A stretch of 64,000 bases of DNA from Congeria kusceri (taxonomy: Eukaryota > Mollusca > Bivalvia > Myida > Dreissenidae), in contig CM051025.1 of assembly GCA_027627225.1 (NCBI GenBank), positions 71,339,069-71,403,068 on the forward strand. Reading direction: 5' to 3'. This document shows, piece by piece, positions 1-12,233 of the stretch. Numbering within the stretch: the stretch's first letter is position 1; each line of letters opens with the position of its first letter. Made by a program: the position numbers and the translations under genes. Under the pieces are notes generated by a model. The model searched no databases. It was given only the letters and a program-made list of their open reading frames with translations, and was not told the DNA's origin.

Positions 1-3000
1 GAGAAAACTGTTTTTGAGATGCATACGAAAATGTGTTGGATTTCTATATATTTTATTGTCAAATATTCCGTAAATTATCAGCTAACACGCTCACTATTCT
101 TTTATGACCAGTGCCATTTTCGATGATGATAGGTTGTAATTGGCCCTCCGGCGATCCTATACTACTAATTACCGATAATTATAATAATTGCTCCCTGTCA
201 ACATGCCACCGTGCTGCAGAAGAAGGAACTGTGCGAAAAGCGCCACCTAGGTGTGTCACGTGCCAGGGAGAAGCTGTTAAGGATCTAATTGTAGCATTGT
301 AAATATGTAGCCGATTTTAATACACTAGCGATGGAATTTCAACCTCCTTCGGAATGTGCCATATAGATTTAATGCACTTAACACCCTTCATCGGACGTCA
401 TCATTGTGCAGAGTTAGTTGTGTATTGCTAATTAATAATAGTCGCCATTTAAATTATTTATTAATCAGGGGGTTAATTTAATACGATATTGTATATTCAG
501 TAAAAAAAAGTGTGAAGAAAATATTCACAATCTTTAAAATAAATGGCACAATCAAAATAAACTTATAATAATATTAACAAAAAATATTATTGCGACACGC
601 ATATACAAATAATTTAACTTGAATTTGTTGTCATACACAATTTTAAATGTGCAATATGTCTTCTAATAATTATTATGATATTAAATGATAATTAATTATT
701 TACTTTAATCGAATAATGCGCAGACAAGCTGACGCTGTGACGTCCCACCAAACTTCATGGGAAAAAAAATATGATCCTCTTTCTTCAAACATTATTCGTG
801 GAAAGTAAAAACAATTTTATTTCCCTGAAGAAAAAAATCCAACTTAACGCACATCAAAGTGCCGAACTCTCTTTCTTGACCATTGTTATATTACTCTAGT
901 AGTATTTTCAAGGTGCCATGTTTTTTCAAGGTGCTACAAAAGACCTCTAGTGCTCGGATTAGTAAACGTGTAAAATGTCTCCATTAGGGATTATCCCCCT
1001 TTTTAGTAGAGATCCCACTACTATTGTTCGGCCCCTTTGAGCAATAATTGCCGACCTTCTGTCAGCTCAAAACACCCGAAAGTCATATGGGAAACGTCCC
1101 AATAAGTCAATGGATATACATGTGTATAGAACTCCTAAACCCCGCAAACTCGACGCCTTTAGGATCACTAATGGACGTGTATTAGGATCAAAGAAAATGC
1201 TAATTGAGTCGACAATGCTTTTGATGGAATAATCATAAGCTTGTTAAAACTCTATTTTAATTTACATTTATCTTGTTTTCAAATCAGAAAACACAATTGT
1301 TCGGTTAATTGGATTAATTAATTCTAAAATCACAACACTTGATCCGCTAAAGATTGCGACGGCCCCCTCTCAACGTATCAATAATTTATACTTATGTAGT
1401 TTTGATAAAACACCTAATAATAAATCGTTTGAAATACAAATAAAATAGTATGTTAAAATCACAAGTAGAATTTGTATGTTTAATTGATGACTGTCAACGA
1501 GATATATGCACTATAGATACAATTTTATACATTTACAGCAACTGCAGAAGATGACTTTATATGTGATTGCAGCAAGTAAAAAAAACAACCCCAGTCTATG
1601 TCTACCTGGCAACAGGAAGCAAAATAAAACTGTGTACTCATGATATTTATATCAGCTTAAGACCATCATTTGATTTCTTTTTCTGTTTAAAGTGCTTCTT
1701 CCAAGAGATTTTGATTTTTTTTTTATTCTAAATTAATGTTGAGAAAAACTTATGTACAGAAATGCCTATTAAGAGAGAAATTGTGTTATGCGCAGCAAAA
1801 ACATATAGCACCACAAGTATATACAACGTATCGACTAGTCATACCGATTTTCGAGACTTTTTGCGCATTTCTTATTTTCTAATTCTTAACCGAACGAGTC
1901 TGTATCGACATAAAATATAAATAAGGCGTGTCGTGGGAAAAGCGGACTTAATGCATGTGCGTAAAGTGTCGTCCCGGATTCTGGACTGACAGTATCACTG
2001 TAGTTTTAAAGGAAACTCGTAGTTTTAAAGGACCTATTCACAAATTGGGAAATGGACAATTTCCAAAGTTTTTGTCCCTGAATCCAAAAAGACAAGTACG
2101 TTGTATATAAACGAGCAAATGCCTCACCTACTGCTGAAATGTATTGGGTGTAAAGTGCCGTTTATGAATAAACATCAATTAAATGATTAACCATATATAG
2201 CGTTTTAACGTTTTTCGTCGATATTTTTGAAAACAAGTGTATCGCACTTAGTGTTAAAATTACACGCTATAAACTTACCGAAGTCCGGAGGGGCATACTT
2301 TTTTCTTTTTTTAATATGCTTTCTTGATATAGTATTTAGGTTGAGTAGTGCTGATGCTTTAGTGTTTGCATAATACTTGCAAAATAATTCAAAAATCAGT
2401 AAAACTCTTTTGAGTATTATCAAGCTGAACACGTCGTTGTATGTTTTTCATTAATAAAACCTTTGTTTTCATACAATAGGAAATCATGTGCATAATGTTC
2501 TTCATCGCCACACGAAAATATCACCATAACGCAGGAACTGCTCTGACTACGTATGAGAAGGCGTCTGTCGATTTCAGAAATAAATTTAATATGTTCATCA
2601 CTGGTCAAGCCATACATGACATGGACACTATTTTAATTTGAGAAACGTTCCGAGTCGTGGTCATATTGAACATGAAGTATATAAGGCGTATGACTTTCTC
2701 TCAAATGTACAATTGCTACAAATAATTCAACGGACTTCAGTTTTGCGACAGCGACTGTTTTCATGACTCCGGAAATTCCATCCATTTTAATGTTATCTTG
2801 TATACTTTCATATGTTGCGCTATTAAAATATAAAGTTTCGAGTTTACCAAAGTATACTTGCCATCAATTTCATGCTCAAAAATTAGCGCTGGCATTTAGA
2901 AGGCATGTTCGGCGATCATTTCAACATACTTTTTCGGTGGTCGTTTTCGTAATTTATTTAATAATTTATCGATGGTCTTGCAATGACTTTTTTGCCGCAT

Positions 3001-3424
3001 TTTTTGTATTACTGTTTACGAGATGGACTGTTTTTACTGAAGAAAAAAAAACTTTCTCCGAATGTTTTTATAATTTTATTGAATACATACATGTATAGGT
3101 TTTGTAAATTGGTATATTTTAAAATCTAATAAAATGTGCTGCCCTTTACACATATATGGCATGGACAGAAATTCGGTATTACAAATAACGATCATAAACA
3201 GAAAGAAGGCTTTTCGTTGGAGCCATTTTTTTTCCAAAATTGTTATTTTTCCGAAGCCGATGTTTTCGAAGGACGCACGTGTTTGTTGATTCAAAAGATC
3301 AACATTCTTTCCAGAACGCTATGAATCATATTTTAAACTGAAAATAACCCCAACAATAATAATTTCCGCATTTGTTTATATGATTTAAGGTCACTTCAGA
3401 TTTTTGGGGCTGCTCAACGCTTTC
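1..3424. other. AT-rich intergenic DNA
   Basis: No gene is recognised here. Open frames of 60-110 codons occur, for example at 2420-2617 on the minus strand and 2763-3095 on the plus strand, but they are AT-rich, match no family I know and lack clear splice context. One dispersed-repeat fragment lies at 1923-1990. Confidence 0.5.
1923..1990 (+). repeat. Truncated copy of the GGCGTGTCGTG palindromic repeat family
   Basis: The stretch starts with AGGCGTGTCGTGGGAAAA and continues through TGCATGTGCGTAAAGTGTCG, the same left end as the copies near 7391, 46119 and 46868. The internal part and right end are missing. Confidence 0.6.
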
Positions 3425-3631
3425 TCAAGGACTGCAGAAATACATTATATTTCGGTACTCAACTCTCGCCATGGGTTCGGATTTCATTGTCAACACATAT
3501 GGTCTGGTTTTACGTGTTTGATTTAAAGATTTTACCAAATGGTCATCGACATATTTTGTATCAAAAACTGAAACTTTGATTTTCTTATTTTCACTCTCGA
3601 TTATCTTTTCGCCATCTTTAGCCGCGCCCAT
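3425..3631 (-). CDS. Unrecognised short open frame, possible exon fragment
   Basis: A 68-codon frame begins with an ATG (MGAAKDGEKI) and ends in MYFCSP then TGA. Its codon use looks less AT-driven than the surroundings. The last 20 or so residues faintly recall the end of the HNOBA domain of soluble guanylate cyclases, where a Met-rich strand is followed by FLCSP. That resemblance is from memory only. No other part of a cyclase is visible nearby, so if it is real it is an isolated exon or relic. It may equally be a chance frame. Confidence 0.15.
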   Translation of the reverse strand: MGAAKDGEKIIESENKKIKVSVFDTKYVDDHLVKSLNQTRKTRPYVLTMKSEPMARVEYRNIMYFCSP

Positions 3632-3910
3632 TTACAGGTAAGTAGAGAGGGTGGAGCTTTATTACGCTTCGCTCCGCCCACAAAGGTGTCGCATGAATGG
3701 CTGTCAATCGGGTAGATAATTGAACTGGTAATGATAAGGCATTGTCGTCAGGTGTCAACTGCGGAATTGCTTTCTGATTGATCAATTACGTACATGATCG
3801 AATTTCAACAGCGCAATAAAAGCCAACCCTTAACCAGAAACCGGCATCAAATTTCAAGTTGACGGCGAAGAAAAAAGTCTATATGCATTAAAAATATACG
3901 AGTGAATCCT

Positions 3911-3918
3911 TATATAAA
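3911..3918 (+). promoter_or_regulatory. TATA box of the forkhead gene
   Basis: The sequence TATATAAA lies about 110 bases upstream of the first in-frame ATG at 4030. This predicts transcription starting near 3940 and a short 5' UTR of roughly 90 bases. It is inferred from motif and spacing only. Confidence 0.5.
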
Positions 3919-4029
3919 TTTGTGAAAAAAACAACAACCAAACAAAACAACGGACTTAGTAAAAATTGGTTCGATTTTTTTACCAAGCACATTAAAAATT
4001 GTATATCAAATACTAGACTGGATCGTAGC

Positions 4030-4140
4030 ATGATTTTGAGCGAAGGAGCCGACATGATGACACCGGAAGTTGAGCATGAGAACAACCCCGCGTACCTTAT
4101 GGGACCGGGCGGCATGATGCACCACGGGATGCAACACAAG
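4030..4140 (+). CDS. Forkhead gene exon 1 (37 codons)
   Basis: This exon encodes the N-terminus from [10 protein letters not shown] to GMQHK, Met- and Gly-rich with no domain. It ends CACAAG followed by the donor GTTAGA and leaves phase 0. A small separate first exon ahead of a second exon holding the whole forkhead domain is the simplest reading of the splice sites. Confidence 0.75.
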
Positions 4141-4566
4141 GTTAGAAACGCTTCTTCGTAACATATGCTTTTCTTTTCTTTTTTTGTGTGTTTATTTTGA
4201 ATAAGAATTTTCTACGAATTCGGTTTGTTTCATTACATTAACTCATGTTCTTATGAATGTAATGTTTTGTCGTCACGAAAAAAATAATTATAGGATCAAA
4301 TGTAATGTTCTGTTATTAAAATGTCTTTGAAGCATTATTCACGATTTCACGTTGCGAAGCGCCACCTGAAATCGCGAATAATTAATTAATATAGTTATTT
4401 ATTAATTGCAATTAGAACTATAACGAACATATTTAAAGCAGCCTAATTATCATTACACATATCTCGATCTAATTAAAGATGTCAATTTCAATTTAGTTTT
4501 AGACATATAATAATAATAATGATACATAATTAATAATACATAATACATAATGCATTAATAATAACA

Positions 4567-4600
<34 letters not shown>

Positions 4601-5739
4601 TAATAATAATAATAATAATGATTATACATAATACATAATGCGTTATTATTATTAATTTTATTATTATTATTATTATTATTATCAATACTTCATCCACATT
4701 TTTGTGAACTCGATGATCATCAATTTTCAAAAAAAATAAAATAAAAAGTGCTAATAACGTATCTTTAACAATTCAGGAAATGAACATGGCTTCATCATCA
4801 CACAATGCCGACACCGACGACGATTTCGGAGACGGCGGCGATCAGGACCATTCAGATTCGGGAATCATCGGTGACGACGACGGCGATGACACCGGAAGCA
4901 CTTTCTCAGGAAAGTCTACGCTCTCTCAACAGAAGCGGCGCTTCGTTGACGTCAAACCGCCATATTCCTATATCGCACTTATCACCATGGCAATTGAGAG
5001 TTCTACGAACGGCATGATGACATTGAATGAGATATACGCCTTTATTATGAACAGATTTCCATACTTCAAGGAGAATCAACAGCGCTGGCAAAACTCTATT
5101 AGGCACAATCTCTCGCTCAATGACTGCTTCGTGAAGGTTCCGAGAGCTCCGGGTAGGCCCGGAAAAGGAAATTATTGGGCGCTCCACCCGGGTTGCGGAG
5201 ACATGTTTGGAAACGGGAGCTTCTTGAGGAGAGCCAAGCGCTTCAAGTTGCAGAAGCAGAAACTACACTCTGATGCTCACGTGCAACACGTTAATTCATA
5301 CGGACACTTCAGCCTCTACCCGCCTCCGGGATATAAACCGTATCCAGCTCTCAACCCGCTCGGTCTTCCGTCCTTCCCATCACAGAGTATTGGTCAGTCA
5401 CAACAATACAGCCTCCCGAAGCAGGAGCACTGGGGAGCGCAGACAACTTCGTCTTACTCTCCATATTACCCCGGCAGCTCCATGACCAACGGGCTGACAA
5501 ACTCTTTAAGTAACGGACTAGGTAACAGTCTTACAAACAGTTTAAGCAATGGACTTTGTAACAGTTTTGGTTCCGGTTTAGGCAGCTCACTGGGAGGATC
5601 TTACCTTCCGGTTTCGAATCCGCCGTCCCTGCCGCCGACCACTAGCAGCGGCCTGAGCTCCTACTCCTCGTTCCAGCAGAGCCCCTATTACCAGCCGCAG
5701 TACCCTGGGAACCTGTCCCGACCCCTGCACTCCCAGTGA
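4030..5739 (+). CDS. Forkhead-box transcription factor, FoxB/FoxAB-like (two exons)
   Basis: This is a DNA-binding nuclear transcription factor of the forkhead (winged-helix) family. Exons at 4030-4140 and 4777-5739 join in phase 0 across a GT..AG intron, giving 357 residues. Residues about 20-85 include a very acidic Asp/Gly/Ser stretch. The forkhead domain spans about 95-195: it opens with [18 protein letters not shown], has the recognition-helix sequence [20 protein letters not shown], and closes with [11 protein letters not shown] and [20 protein letters not shown] is characteristic of FoxB and the invertebrate FoxAB group. [13 protein letters not shown] differs from the FoxB form I remember, which favours FoxAB. 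The tail is Tyr/Pro/Ser-rich and contains a degenerate NGL-NSL repeat. The ATG at 4030 is chosen because an open frame upstream has no earlier ATG. The forkhead identity is certain. The subfamily is not and needs a tree. Confidence 0.93.
4508..4685. repeat. (TAA)n / (TTA)n microsatellite pair in the forkhead intron
   Basis: A TAA run at about 4557-4620 faces a TTA run at about 4645-4682. Between and before them are copies of ATACATAATACATAATGC. The two runs are complementary and could form a hairpin in the intron transcript, ending about 95 bases before the acceptor. Confidence 0.85.
4777..5739 (+). CDS. Forkhead gene exon 2 (DNA-binding domain and tail)
   Basis: The acceptor TTTAACAATTCAG precedes codons GAA ATG AAC ATG. 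If exon 1 is not used, the ATG at 4780 would be the start. The exon holds the complete forkhead domain uninterrupted and stops with TGA at 5737-5739. Confidence 0.85.
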   Translation, partial: EMNMASSSHNADTDDDFGDGGDQDHSDSGIIGDDDGDDTGSTFSGKSTLSQQKRRFVDVKPPYSYIALITMAIESSTNGMMTLNEIYAFIMNRFPYFKENQQRWQNSIRHNLSLNDCFVKVPRAPGRPGKGNYWALHPGCGDMFGNGSFLRRAKRFKLQKQKLHSDAHVQHVNSYGHFSLYPPPGYKPYPALNPLGLPSFPSQSIGQSQQYSLPKQEHWGAQTTSSYSPYYPGSSMTNGLTNSLSNGLGNSLTNSLSNGLCNSFGSGLGSSLGGSYLPVSNPPSLPPTTSSGLSSYSSFQQSPYYQPQYPGNLSRPLHSQ

Positions 5740-6364
5740 CTTTCGTCTGTGATATGTTAGATTTCAAGCTCTTACGTACATTTTTAAATTGAATTGTGTG
5801 TTTATTTCGTTTTTGCATATGTGTTTAAATGTCTGTGCCTTTCTACGCCATTTGTAAATACGCGAGACGTTTTTATTTTCTTCTGTAAATTAATTATCAG
5901 ATGAAAAATAACTTAATGTATGTGCATTTATTGCAACGAACGGAACTGTTTCAGCAAAACTATGAACCAATAATCTAATCCAATTAAATACATTAAATTT
6001 AATATTAATCAAAATGGGTTGTAAGTTAAGTTAATTAAAATCTGTGCTCTTATTTTAGTGGATAACAACAAAAGTTAATTAAAATTATATATATATATAT
6101 TTTTTTTTTACTTTTTGGACAATAACTATGTTCCGTGAAGCAAACACCAATATTGATTTTTCCAAATAAATAAATGTGTATAGTTTATATGTAAATGTTA
6201 GTGCTAATTTATTTGTTAAATGTATTTTTTTTTTTATGTATTTAAGGTACTGAAAAGTGTAAATATGTAAACTAATATTGTAGTTTATTTTAATTTACTT
6301 GTTACAATTTGCATAATATGTTTGTCTGCATATAAACAGTAAATAACAGTGCAATAAGAATAAA
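5740..6364 (+). other. Forkhead gene 3' UTR with poly(A) signals
   Basis: This AT-rich stretch follows the stop codon. It has AATAAA at 6165-6170 and again at 6359-6364. Either could end the transcript; the usage is not determinable from sequence. Confidence 0.5.
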
Positions 6365-6515
6365 AGACATGAATTATATAAATGTTTTGTTGTTGTTGCA
6401 CTAATTTTGAAATTGCAGTATGGATCAATTTTACTAGTTTCTTGTGGGAATTAGCTCACAGTATATCAAATTAAAATGTCCGTTAGGTTGACGGATCGGG
6501 TAGCAATAATCATTC

Positions 6516-6760
6516 GATTATCGAATCAAACCACTCCCGGGGACCCGACTTCACCATTCAATTAGATTATCGAATCAAACCACTCCCGGGGACCCGACTT
6601 CACCATCCAATTCGATTATCGAATCAAACCACTCCCGGGGACCCGACTTCACCATCCAATTCGATTATCGAATCAAACCACTCCCGGGGACCCGACTTCA
6701 CCATTCAATTAGATTATCGAATCAAACCACTCCTGGGGACCCGACTTTACCATCCAATTC
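6516..6760. repeat. 49-bp tandem repeat, five copies
   Basis: The unit starts GATTATCGAATCAAACCACT and ends CACCATCCAATTC. Five head-to-tail copies fill exactly 245 bases with few differences. Each holds the palindrome GATTATCGAATC variant and a CCCGGGGACCCG core, so the array is much richer in G+C than its flanks. Confidence 0.9.
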
Positions 6761-7390
6761 TTAGCATTGAGAATAGACAACACACTTGGACAACAATACT
6801 GCTTTTGAAAATAAGAAGGGTACCAATGTTTCCTATGAAATAAGCAATAAATTAAATACAAAGCCAGTCCGGTTAATTCTGGCTCACCCCTCGTATATGT
6901 CATAAAAATCGTTTTAATAAAGAATGCATAAATTTAAATGGATGAATACATCGCACTTAGAACGTTTCCAAGAATAATCTTCATTTCGAGTCCATTCTAA
7001 GAATAGGTTGGTCAATACGCGACAAGGTTTTTTTACCGATACATTTTAGTACTTTACTTGACATGACTTGCTTTTGTAATAAGCTACGGACACCAAGAGA
7101 CGGGACTTGTACATCGTTGGTGTATAAGCATGCAGTTACTAGTAAAGGCATAGGATCCATTAAAAATTAACACTGTTTCGAAAATAATAAAATCCTGATA
7201 AATGTATTCACATTTATTGTATATGGACGAAAACATAGTACACCATGCATAATCATACTGTAAAACATTTGTATACATAGTTTCCATTTTATGTTGAAAC
7301 GATGAATGACTTTGACCTAGCGGAATTCGAACGTCGGCTTACTGGAAAATACCCGAATATGTAGGGTTTGTAGTGCCAGTTCATATATCA
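6761..7390. other. Intergenic, no gene seen
   Basis: AT-rich sequence with only short chance frames. No splice-supported exon or RNA gene was recognised. Confidence 0.4.
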
Positions 7391-7566
7391 GGCGAATCGT
7401 GGTAAACCAGGGATTAATGCATGTGCGTAAAGTGTCGTCCCGGATAAGCCTGTGCAGTCCGCACATGCTAATCCGGGACGACACTTTCCGCCTACAGTGG
7501 ATTTATGTTTAGAAGAGACTTCCTTGAAACAGAAAATACCATAAAACGACCCATGACACGCCTCAT
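7391..7566. mobile_element. Palindromic MITE-like repeat (GGCGTGTCGTG family)
   Basis: The left end AGGCGAATCGTGGTAAACC and right end CCCATGACACGCCT are near-complementary. Inside are TGCATGTGCGTAAAGTGTCG, a GTGCAGTCCGCACATGC core and GGGACGACACTTTCCGCC. The same modules recur at 1923, 23885, 46119 and 46868. No coding capacity. Confidence 0.75.
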
Positions 7567-7921
7567 ATATTATTGATTTATTATTTACAGTTACAAGCTA
7601 TGAAACGCAATACGTACGTGTAATAAACGCGTTTTCTGACTTGGACTTTTCAGAATGGTTTAACACTGTTTACTATGAAAACAGACTCAGTGTTGATAAA
7701 CAGTTTTCATGGTTTACAGTTTTAAAATTAAAAACAACTTCAATATATTGTAATATGTTAAACGATACAGTTAGTATAGTGCGAAATTATTAACCTGACA
7801 CTCATTAATCTTCGTGACAAACCGCAAGTGTGTTCGGTTGTTTGCGTTGTTTTGGACGAGTTTCTGTTATAGGAATTTATGTTGATATAGATTAAAATAC
7901 GGGATAGCGAGAGTTATATTT

Positions 7922-7988
7922 AATGGTCGTATGGTATAAGTGCTAGCGCTACACGCCATTGAACCGAGTTCGATTCCGTCTGACAGTG
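7922..7988 (+). other. tRNA-like module (A and B box) inside the TIR element
   Basis: The sequence GTCGTATGGTATAAGTGC resembles an A box and GAGTTCGATTCCG matches a B box at the usual distance. It does not fold into a convincing full cloverleaf by eye, so it is a tRNA-derived relic rather than a tRNA gene. Confidence 0.35.
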
Positions 7989-8218
7989 ATCTTTTTTTAT
8001 ATAAATGTTATGAGTTATTCTGAAAATATGCAGATCATGAGATATTAATAAAAACTGTAGAATATGTGATTGTGTTACTGTTATGTTTGAATTATTTTTA
8101 TAGTACATTTATCAATGTTTCAATTACAATCACACACTCAATTAAAAAATCGTGAAAAACGTGAAAGTACTAACCCGCAACAAAATGTGTAAAATAATTT
8201 ATTTTTTTTAAATGTCGA

Positions 8219-8288
8219 TGCCGAGACTCGAACTCAAAACTTGGAAACGCAACCGCGGCATCTTTTCCACTACACCATTCGCGTTGTA
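8219..8288 (-). other. tRNA-like module (minus strand) inside the TIR element
   Basis: On the minus strand GCGAATGGTGTAGTGGAAAAG resembles an A box and GAGTTCGAGTCTCGGC a B box. It lies in inverted orientation to the module near 7922. Confidence 0.35.
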
Positions 8289-8509
8289 CGATATCTGAAC
8301 CAATACAATATCAATTTATATTGTAGTATTACCTACCGTACGCTCGATATATCTATCTATAAATAAATCCCGATGGAATATTCATGACTGTCAGGTTAAT
8401 AATTTCGCACTATAACACTGTTTCTAACCAATGTTTACTTAGTCAAAGAAAACCATTATCCGACCTATGTAGGTTTTGAGACATTAACATGAAACAAGAC
8501 ACTGTGTTT

Positions 8510-9137
8510 GATAAACACACATGCCCTCGTTTAGTGCTAGACAGCCCATTTGTCCAAATTAGATCAAGGTCAAAGTCAAAGTGAGGCTGGGTGATATGGG
8601 TGGATTGGGGATGGTCATAAGCAACAAATGTGTAAATATCCAAGTGTTGTAGTAAGCGGCGTTGGTGCTAGACGAAACAGTAAAATCTAGTTAACCAAGA
8701 AATGGCACTTTTGAATTATTACAAGTACAAATTAGGTCAAGGTCAAGGTCAAAGTGAGATTGGGTGATATGGGTGGATTGGGGATGGTCATAAGCAACAA
8801 CTGTGGACGTATCCAAGTGTTGTAGCAAGCGGTGTTGGTGCTAGAGGAAACGGTTAAATCTAGTTAACCAAGAAACAGCCCATTTAAATTATTCTAAGTG
8901 AAAATTAGGTCAAGGTCAAGGTCAAAGTGAGGTTGGGTGAAATAGGTGGATAGAGAGTGGTCATAAGCAACAACTGTGAAAGTATCTAAGTGTTGTAGTT
9001 ACCGGTGTTGGTGCTAGACGAAACGGTAAAATCTACTTAATCTTGTCATGGACGGACGGACCGAAGGACGGATAGACGGACGGACGGACAGGGCAATCAC
9101 TATATGCCTCCCGCATCAATGTGCCTGGGGCATAAAA
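8510..9137 (+). repeat. Tandem repeat element, about 180-bp units ending in GGACGGACGGAC
   Basis: Three degenerate units each contain a GGTCAAGGTCAAAGTGAG block, a GGGTGATATGGGTGGAT block and a GTGTTGTAG..GTGTTGGTGCTAGA block. The array ends with GACGGACGGACGGACAGGGC and TGCCTGGGGCATAAA. It is a dispersed mollusc-type repeat with no coding frame. Confidence 0.75.
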
Positions 9138-9869
9138 CGGTGAGTTTGTTTATACATATATATTGATAAATGTTTGACTTCGCATATTGATAGGCTTACT
9201 TCAATTCATACTAATTTGTTTGCATTTTACTAAATCAACAAAACATTGTCAATTTGTGAAGGCTTTAAATTAAATATTTACTAGTGTTAAGAATAATTTC
9301 CGACTAACGTTTATATAAACATCGTACGAAATGCATCACAACATTTAAATATTGACCTTATTTTACTTCTCATATTCAATGAATAATCAAATAAGGTATG
9401 GGGCATTTCCCCTTATGCCATTATAGTGAAAACATCTGAAAATCTTCAAAATGTTCATTGAGTCAGTCTCTCTCAAATTTCTTTAAAACATTTTGAATCG
9501 TTACTAACATGGCCTTTTTCCCTCATATGGCTTAACTGATAACTTTTAAAAGTCTTATTGTCATAAAAACACTGGTCGCAAATTGAAATAATTTCACAAA
9601 AATATTCCAGATTCATTCAAACAATGTATATTTGTTATGAAACATGGTTGCCAGTTGTTCATATCTTTCTATTTTGAAAACAAAGAAAATATTTTTATCT
9701 GAAACCATTGACTAGATTCAAAATATTTGCTCAGGTATGTTCTTTGGGTAAACTGTAATCGTATGGCTATATTGAACAAGACTTGTCACAGGATTGACAC
9801 ATACCGCCGAAGCATATGAACATCAGAGGTAGACAACACAATGTCAGAAAAAAAGTACAGAATACGCCC
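9138..9869. other. Intergenic, no gene seen
   Basis: AT-rich sequence. Its last part, from about 9300, shows a short-range CCCTTATGCCATTATAGTG motif typical of degenerate repeat tails. No gene was recognised. Confidence 0.35.
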
Positions 9870-10985
9870 TGGGCCAATATTTTGACCTTGAAGACTGGCC
9901 TTGACCTTTCAGCTTCAGACATGCTCCTTACATCTGACACACCATCTTATAATGATCATCATTCCAGCCAAGGTATTATAAAATTCTTCCACAAAAGTTG
10001 GACGAAATTATGCCTTCTACAAGAATTGTATTCTTCGACCATTAAGTGTGACCTTGAACTCACAGACCTTGTTCTTGAAAAGGACACATCCTCTCATGAT
10101 GGTGATCAATTTATTCCTTGTTATAGCAAAATCGCACTTTGTTTCAGAAAACATGACCAAACAGAAAATATAAAAATATTATGTTTGACCTTTGACGTCT
10201 AAGTGTGACATTAACCTTTAAAATTAAGGTATATTTTTACGCGCGACATACCATCTCATGATGGTGATCATTTCTGTTATTTGAAAATCCCTCCAAGCCA
10301 GGAAAATTATGCTCCAGACAGATATTTTACCATTGACTATGTATTGTGACCTTGACCTTTTACCGTCAAGCCTGGGTGATGTACGCTACACATCGTCTGG
10401 TCATGGTGAATCATAATCTGAAGTAATATTACAATTCTCCTAGGCATTCAGAAGTTTTGGAGTGTAAACGAAATTCTTGACGTTTAACTTTCAACACGAC
10501 TTTGGCCACTGAAAGACGAACATAGGTGATGTACGAGACGCAGCATGTGATCATAAAGAATAATAGTTTGAAGTAATATTAACATCCTTTCAGTCATTTA
10601 AAAGTAACGGTGCGGAAACGAACATCCTCTACCATTGACCTTGAATTGTGACATTAACCTTTGGAATAAAGCATGGGTGATGTTCCCGACACAGCATCTG
10701 GTCATGGTGAACATTGAATCTAAAGTAATATTAAAATCCTTCCAGGCATTTAAAAGTTATGGAACATAAACGAAAATCCTAACCTTTGACACTGATTTGT
10801 GACCTTGACCTGACAAACACATATGGGCGACCATGATGTACGGGACGCCTCATCTGGTCATAATGAATAATGATCTAAAGTAATATTAAAATTCTTCCCG
10901 GAATGTAAAAGTTATGGAGCGGAAACGACAACCGGACGGACAGACCCACTAATCCACCCACCCAACCAATGTGACAACCGGACGT
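9870..10985 (+). repeat. Degenerate tandem array, about 150-bp units (GTGACCTTGACC)
   Basis: About six units share TGTGACCTTGACCTT, CATCTGGTCATGGTGAA, AAGTAATATTAAAATCCTTCC and AAAAGTTATGGAGCGGAAACGA. The array ends at ACCGGACGGACAGACCCAC. Frames that cross it, such as the 128-codon one at 9816, are by-products of the repeat. Confidence 0.75.
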
Positions 10986-12233
10986 ACGATGCGACTACAA
11001 TATGCCCTCCTTCGGGGAAATAAAAATAACAATCTTCTCCTCGAAATAATTTCACATAAATATTCATTCAGAAACCATCTATCATATTTCTTTAAATCAT
11101 TTGGACTCAATATAAATGTGGCACCCAAGGGACTTTTTCTCCTAATTTTATACAATTGTATATATTTATTGAAAACTTTATCACTCATCTTTTCTGAAAC
11201 TAATGAAAAGATAAAAATACATTGTATGTTTTACAGAAGTGGTCCTTGGGTGACCCTCTACAAACTCTTTTATCTTCTTGTGATTACTTAAATTATAGTC
11301 ACAAGGGTGCTTGGTTACTTTTCTCTACTTCTCTACATGTATATATATTTCGTGTCATTGCGACACTGCTTTCATCTATAAATGAGGCGTGTCTACTGCT
11401 ATGTAAAAAATGTTCTAAAGTAAATGAAACAAACACATTGCATACAGGAGTCATGTATTATGTTTAACTTATAAAAAGAGAGGAAATATCGTTATGTTTT
11501 TGACTCATTTTGTAGTGTTGATAATGAGAAATTTAAAAGAAGTTTAATGAACATCTGCAATTCTTAAAGCTTAAATGAATTTTAAAATGAATTTTATGAT
11601 TAAAAAATCACACTTTTGTGGTGTTTTGAAAAAAGTCATTAAACGCTTTTACTTCACATATTTTAAAGCATACAGACCAATAACTCACCAAATTCATAAA
11701 AAGCAATACAGAGTAAAGAAATTAGTCTGAAAAGGAGATCAACTCAACAATTTGCATTTCGAGATGTATGACAAAACTGCATTTTTTGTCAATCAAATTT
11801 GTCAATCTTTTCCTCCGAACAAGTCACTTTATACTCAGCATTAATAACTTTTCTGAAACCTTATTGTTATTAGTAAACACTACTCGACGTAAATACAAAA
11901 TGTTTTCAACGAACAGTGTGAAACAATTTAATTAAAATAAAATATTTTACAGACCAGTAAGTATTGTACTTTGCAGAAGCAACAAGACGTGTCATTTCTA
12001 AGGTACTCTTATTAAGCGGAGACAGTGTGCTATTTTGAATATGCATACAACGTTCAATTGGTTATTCAAATATTCAAATATGCTGTTCTATTAATCTCGG
12101 ACATTTACAAGTGAATATGTTAAACTCACATTATCTTGCGTGCACATTCAACATAATACACATGTACTCGTGACTCAAAATTCTGCATGTTTTTGTAGAT
12201 CAATTTTGGACTTTCTACATGCAAATTACAATC
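10986..12233. other. Intergenic, no gene seen
   Basis: AT-rich DNA with short overlapping frames on both strands and no recognised protein similarity. Confidence 0.4.

Larger units (their letters stand above)
7775..8414. mobile_element. TIR element with 31-bp ends containing two tRNA-like modules
   Basis: The first 31 bases, starting TATAGTGCGAAATTATTAAC, are the reverse complement of the last 31 with one mismatch. A terminal TA at each end fits a TA target duplication of Tc1/mariner-type elements. It is 640 bases long without a transposase frame, so it is non-autonomous. Two tRNA-like modules inside face each other. Confidence 0.75.

Noticed and set aside
4906..5187. A 93-codon minus-strand frame within the forkhead domain
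   Set aside because: It is antisense to the certain forkhead coding sequence.
9816..10202. A 128-codon plus-strand frame
   Set aside because: It lies across the GTGACCTTGACC tandem repeat and has no recognisable protein features.
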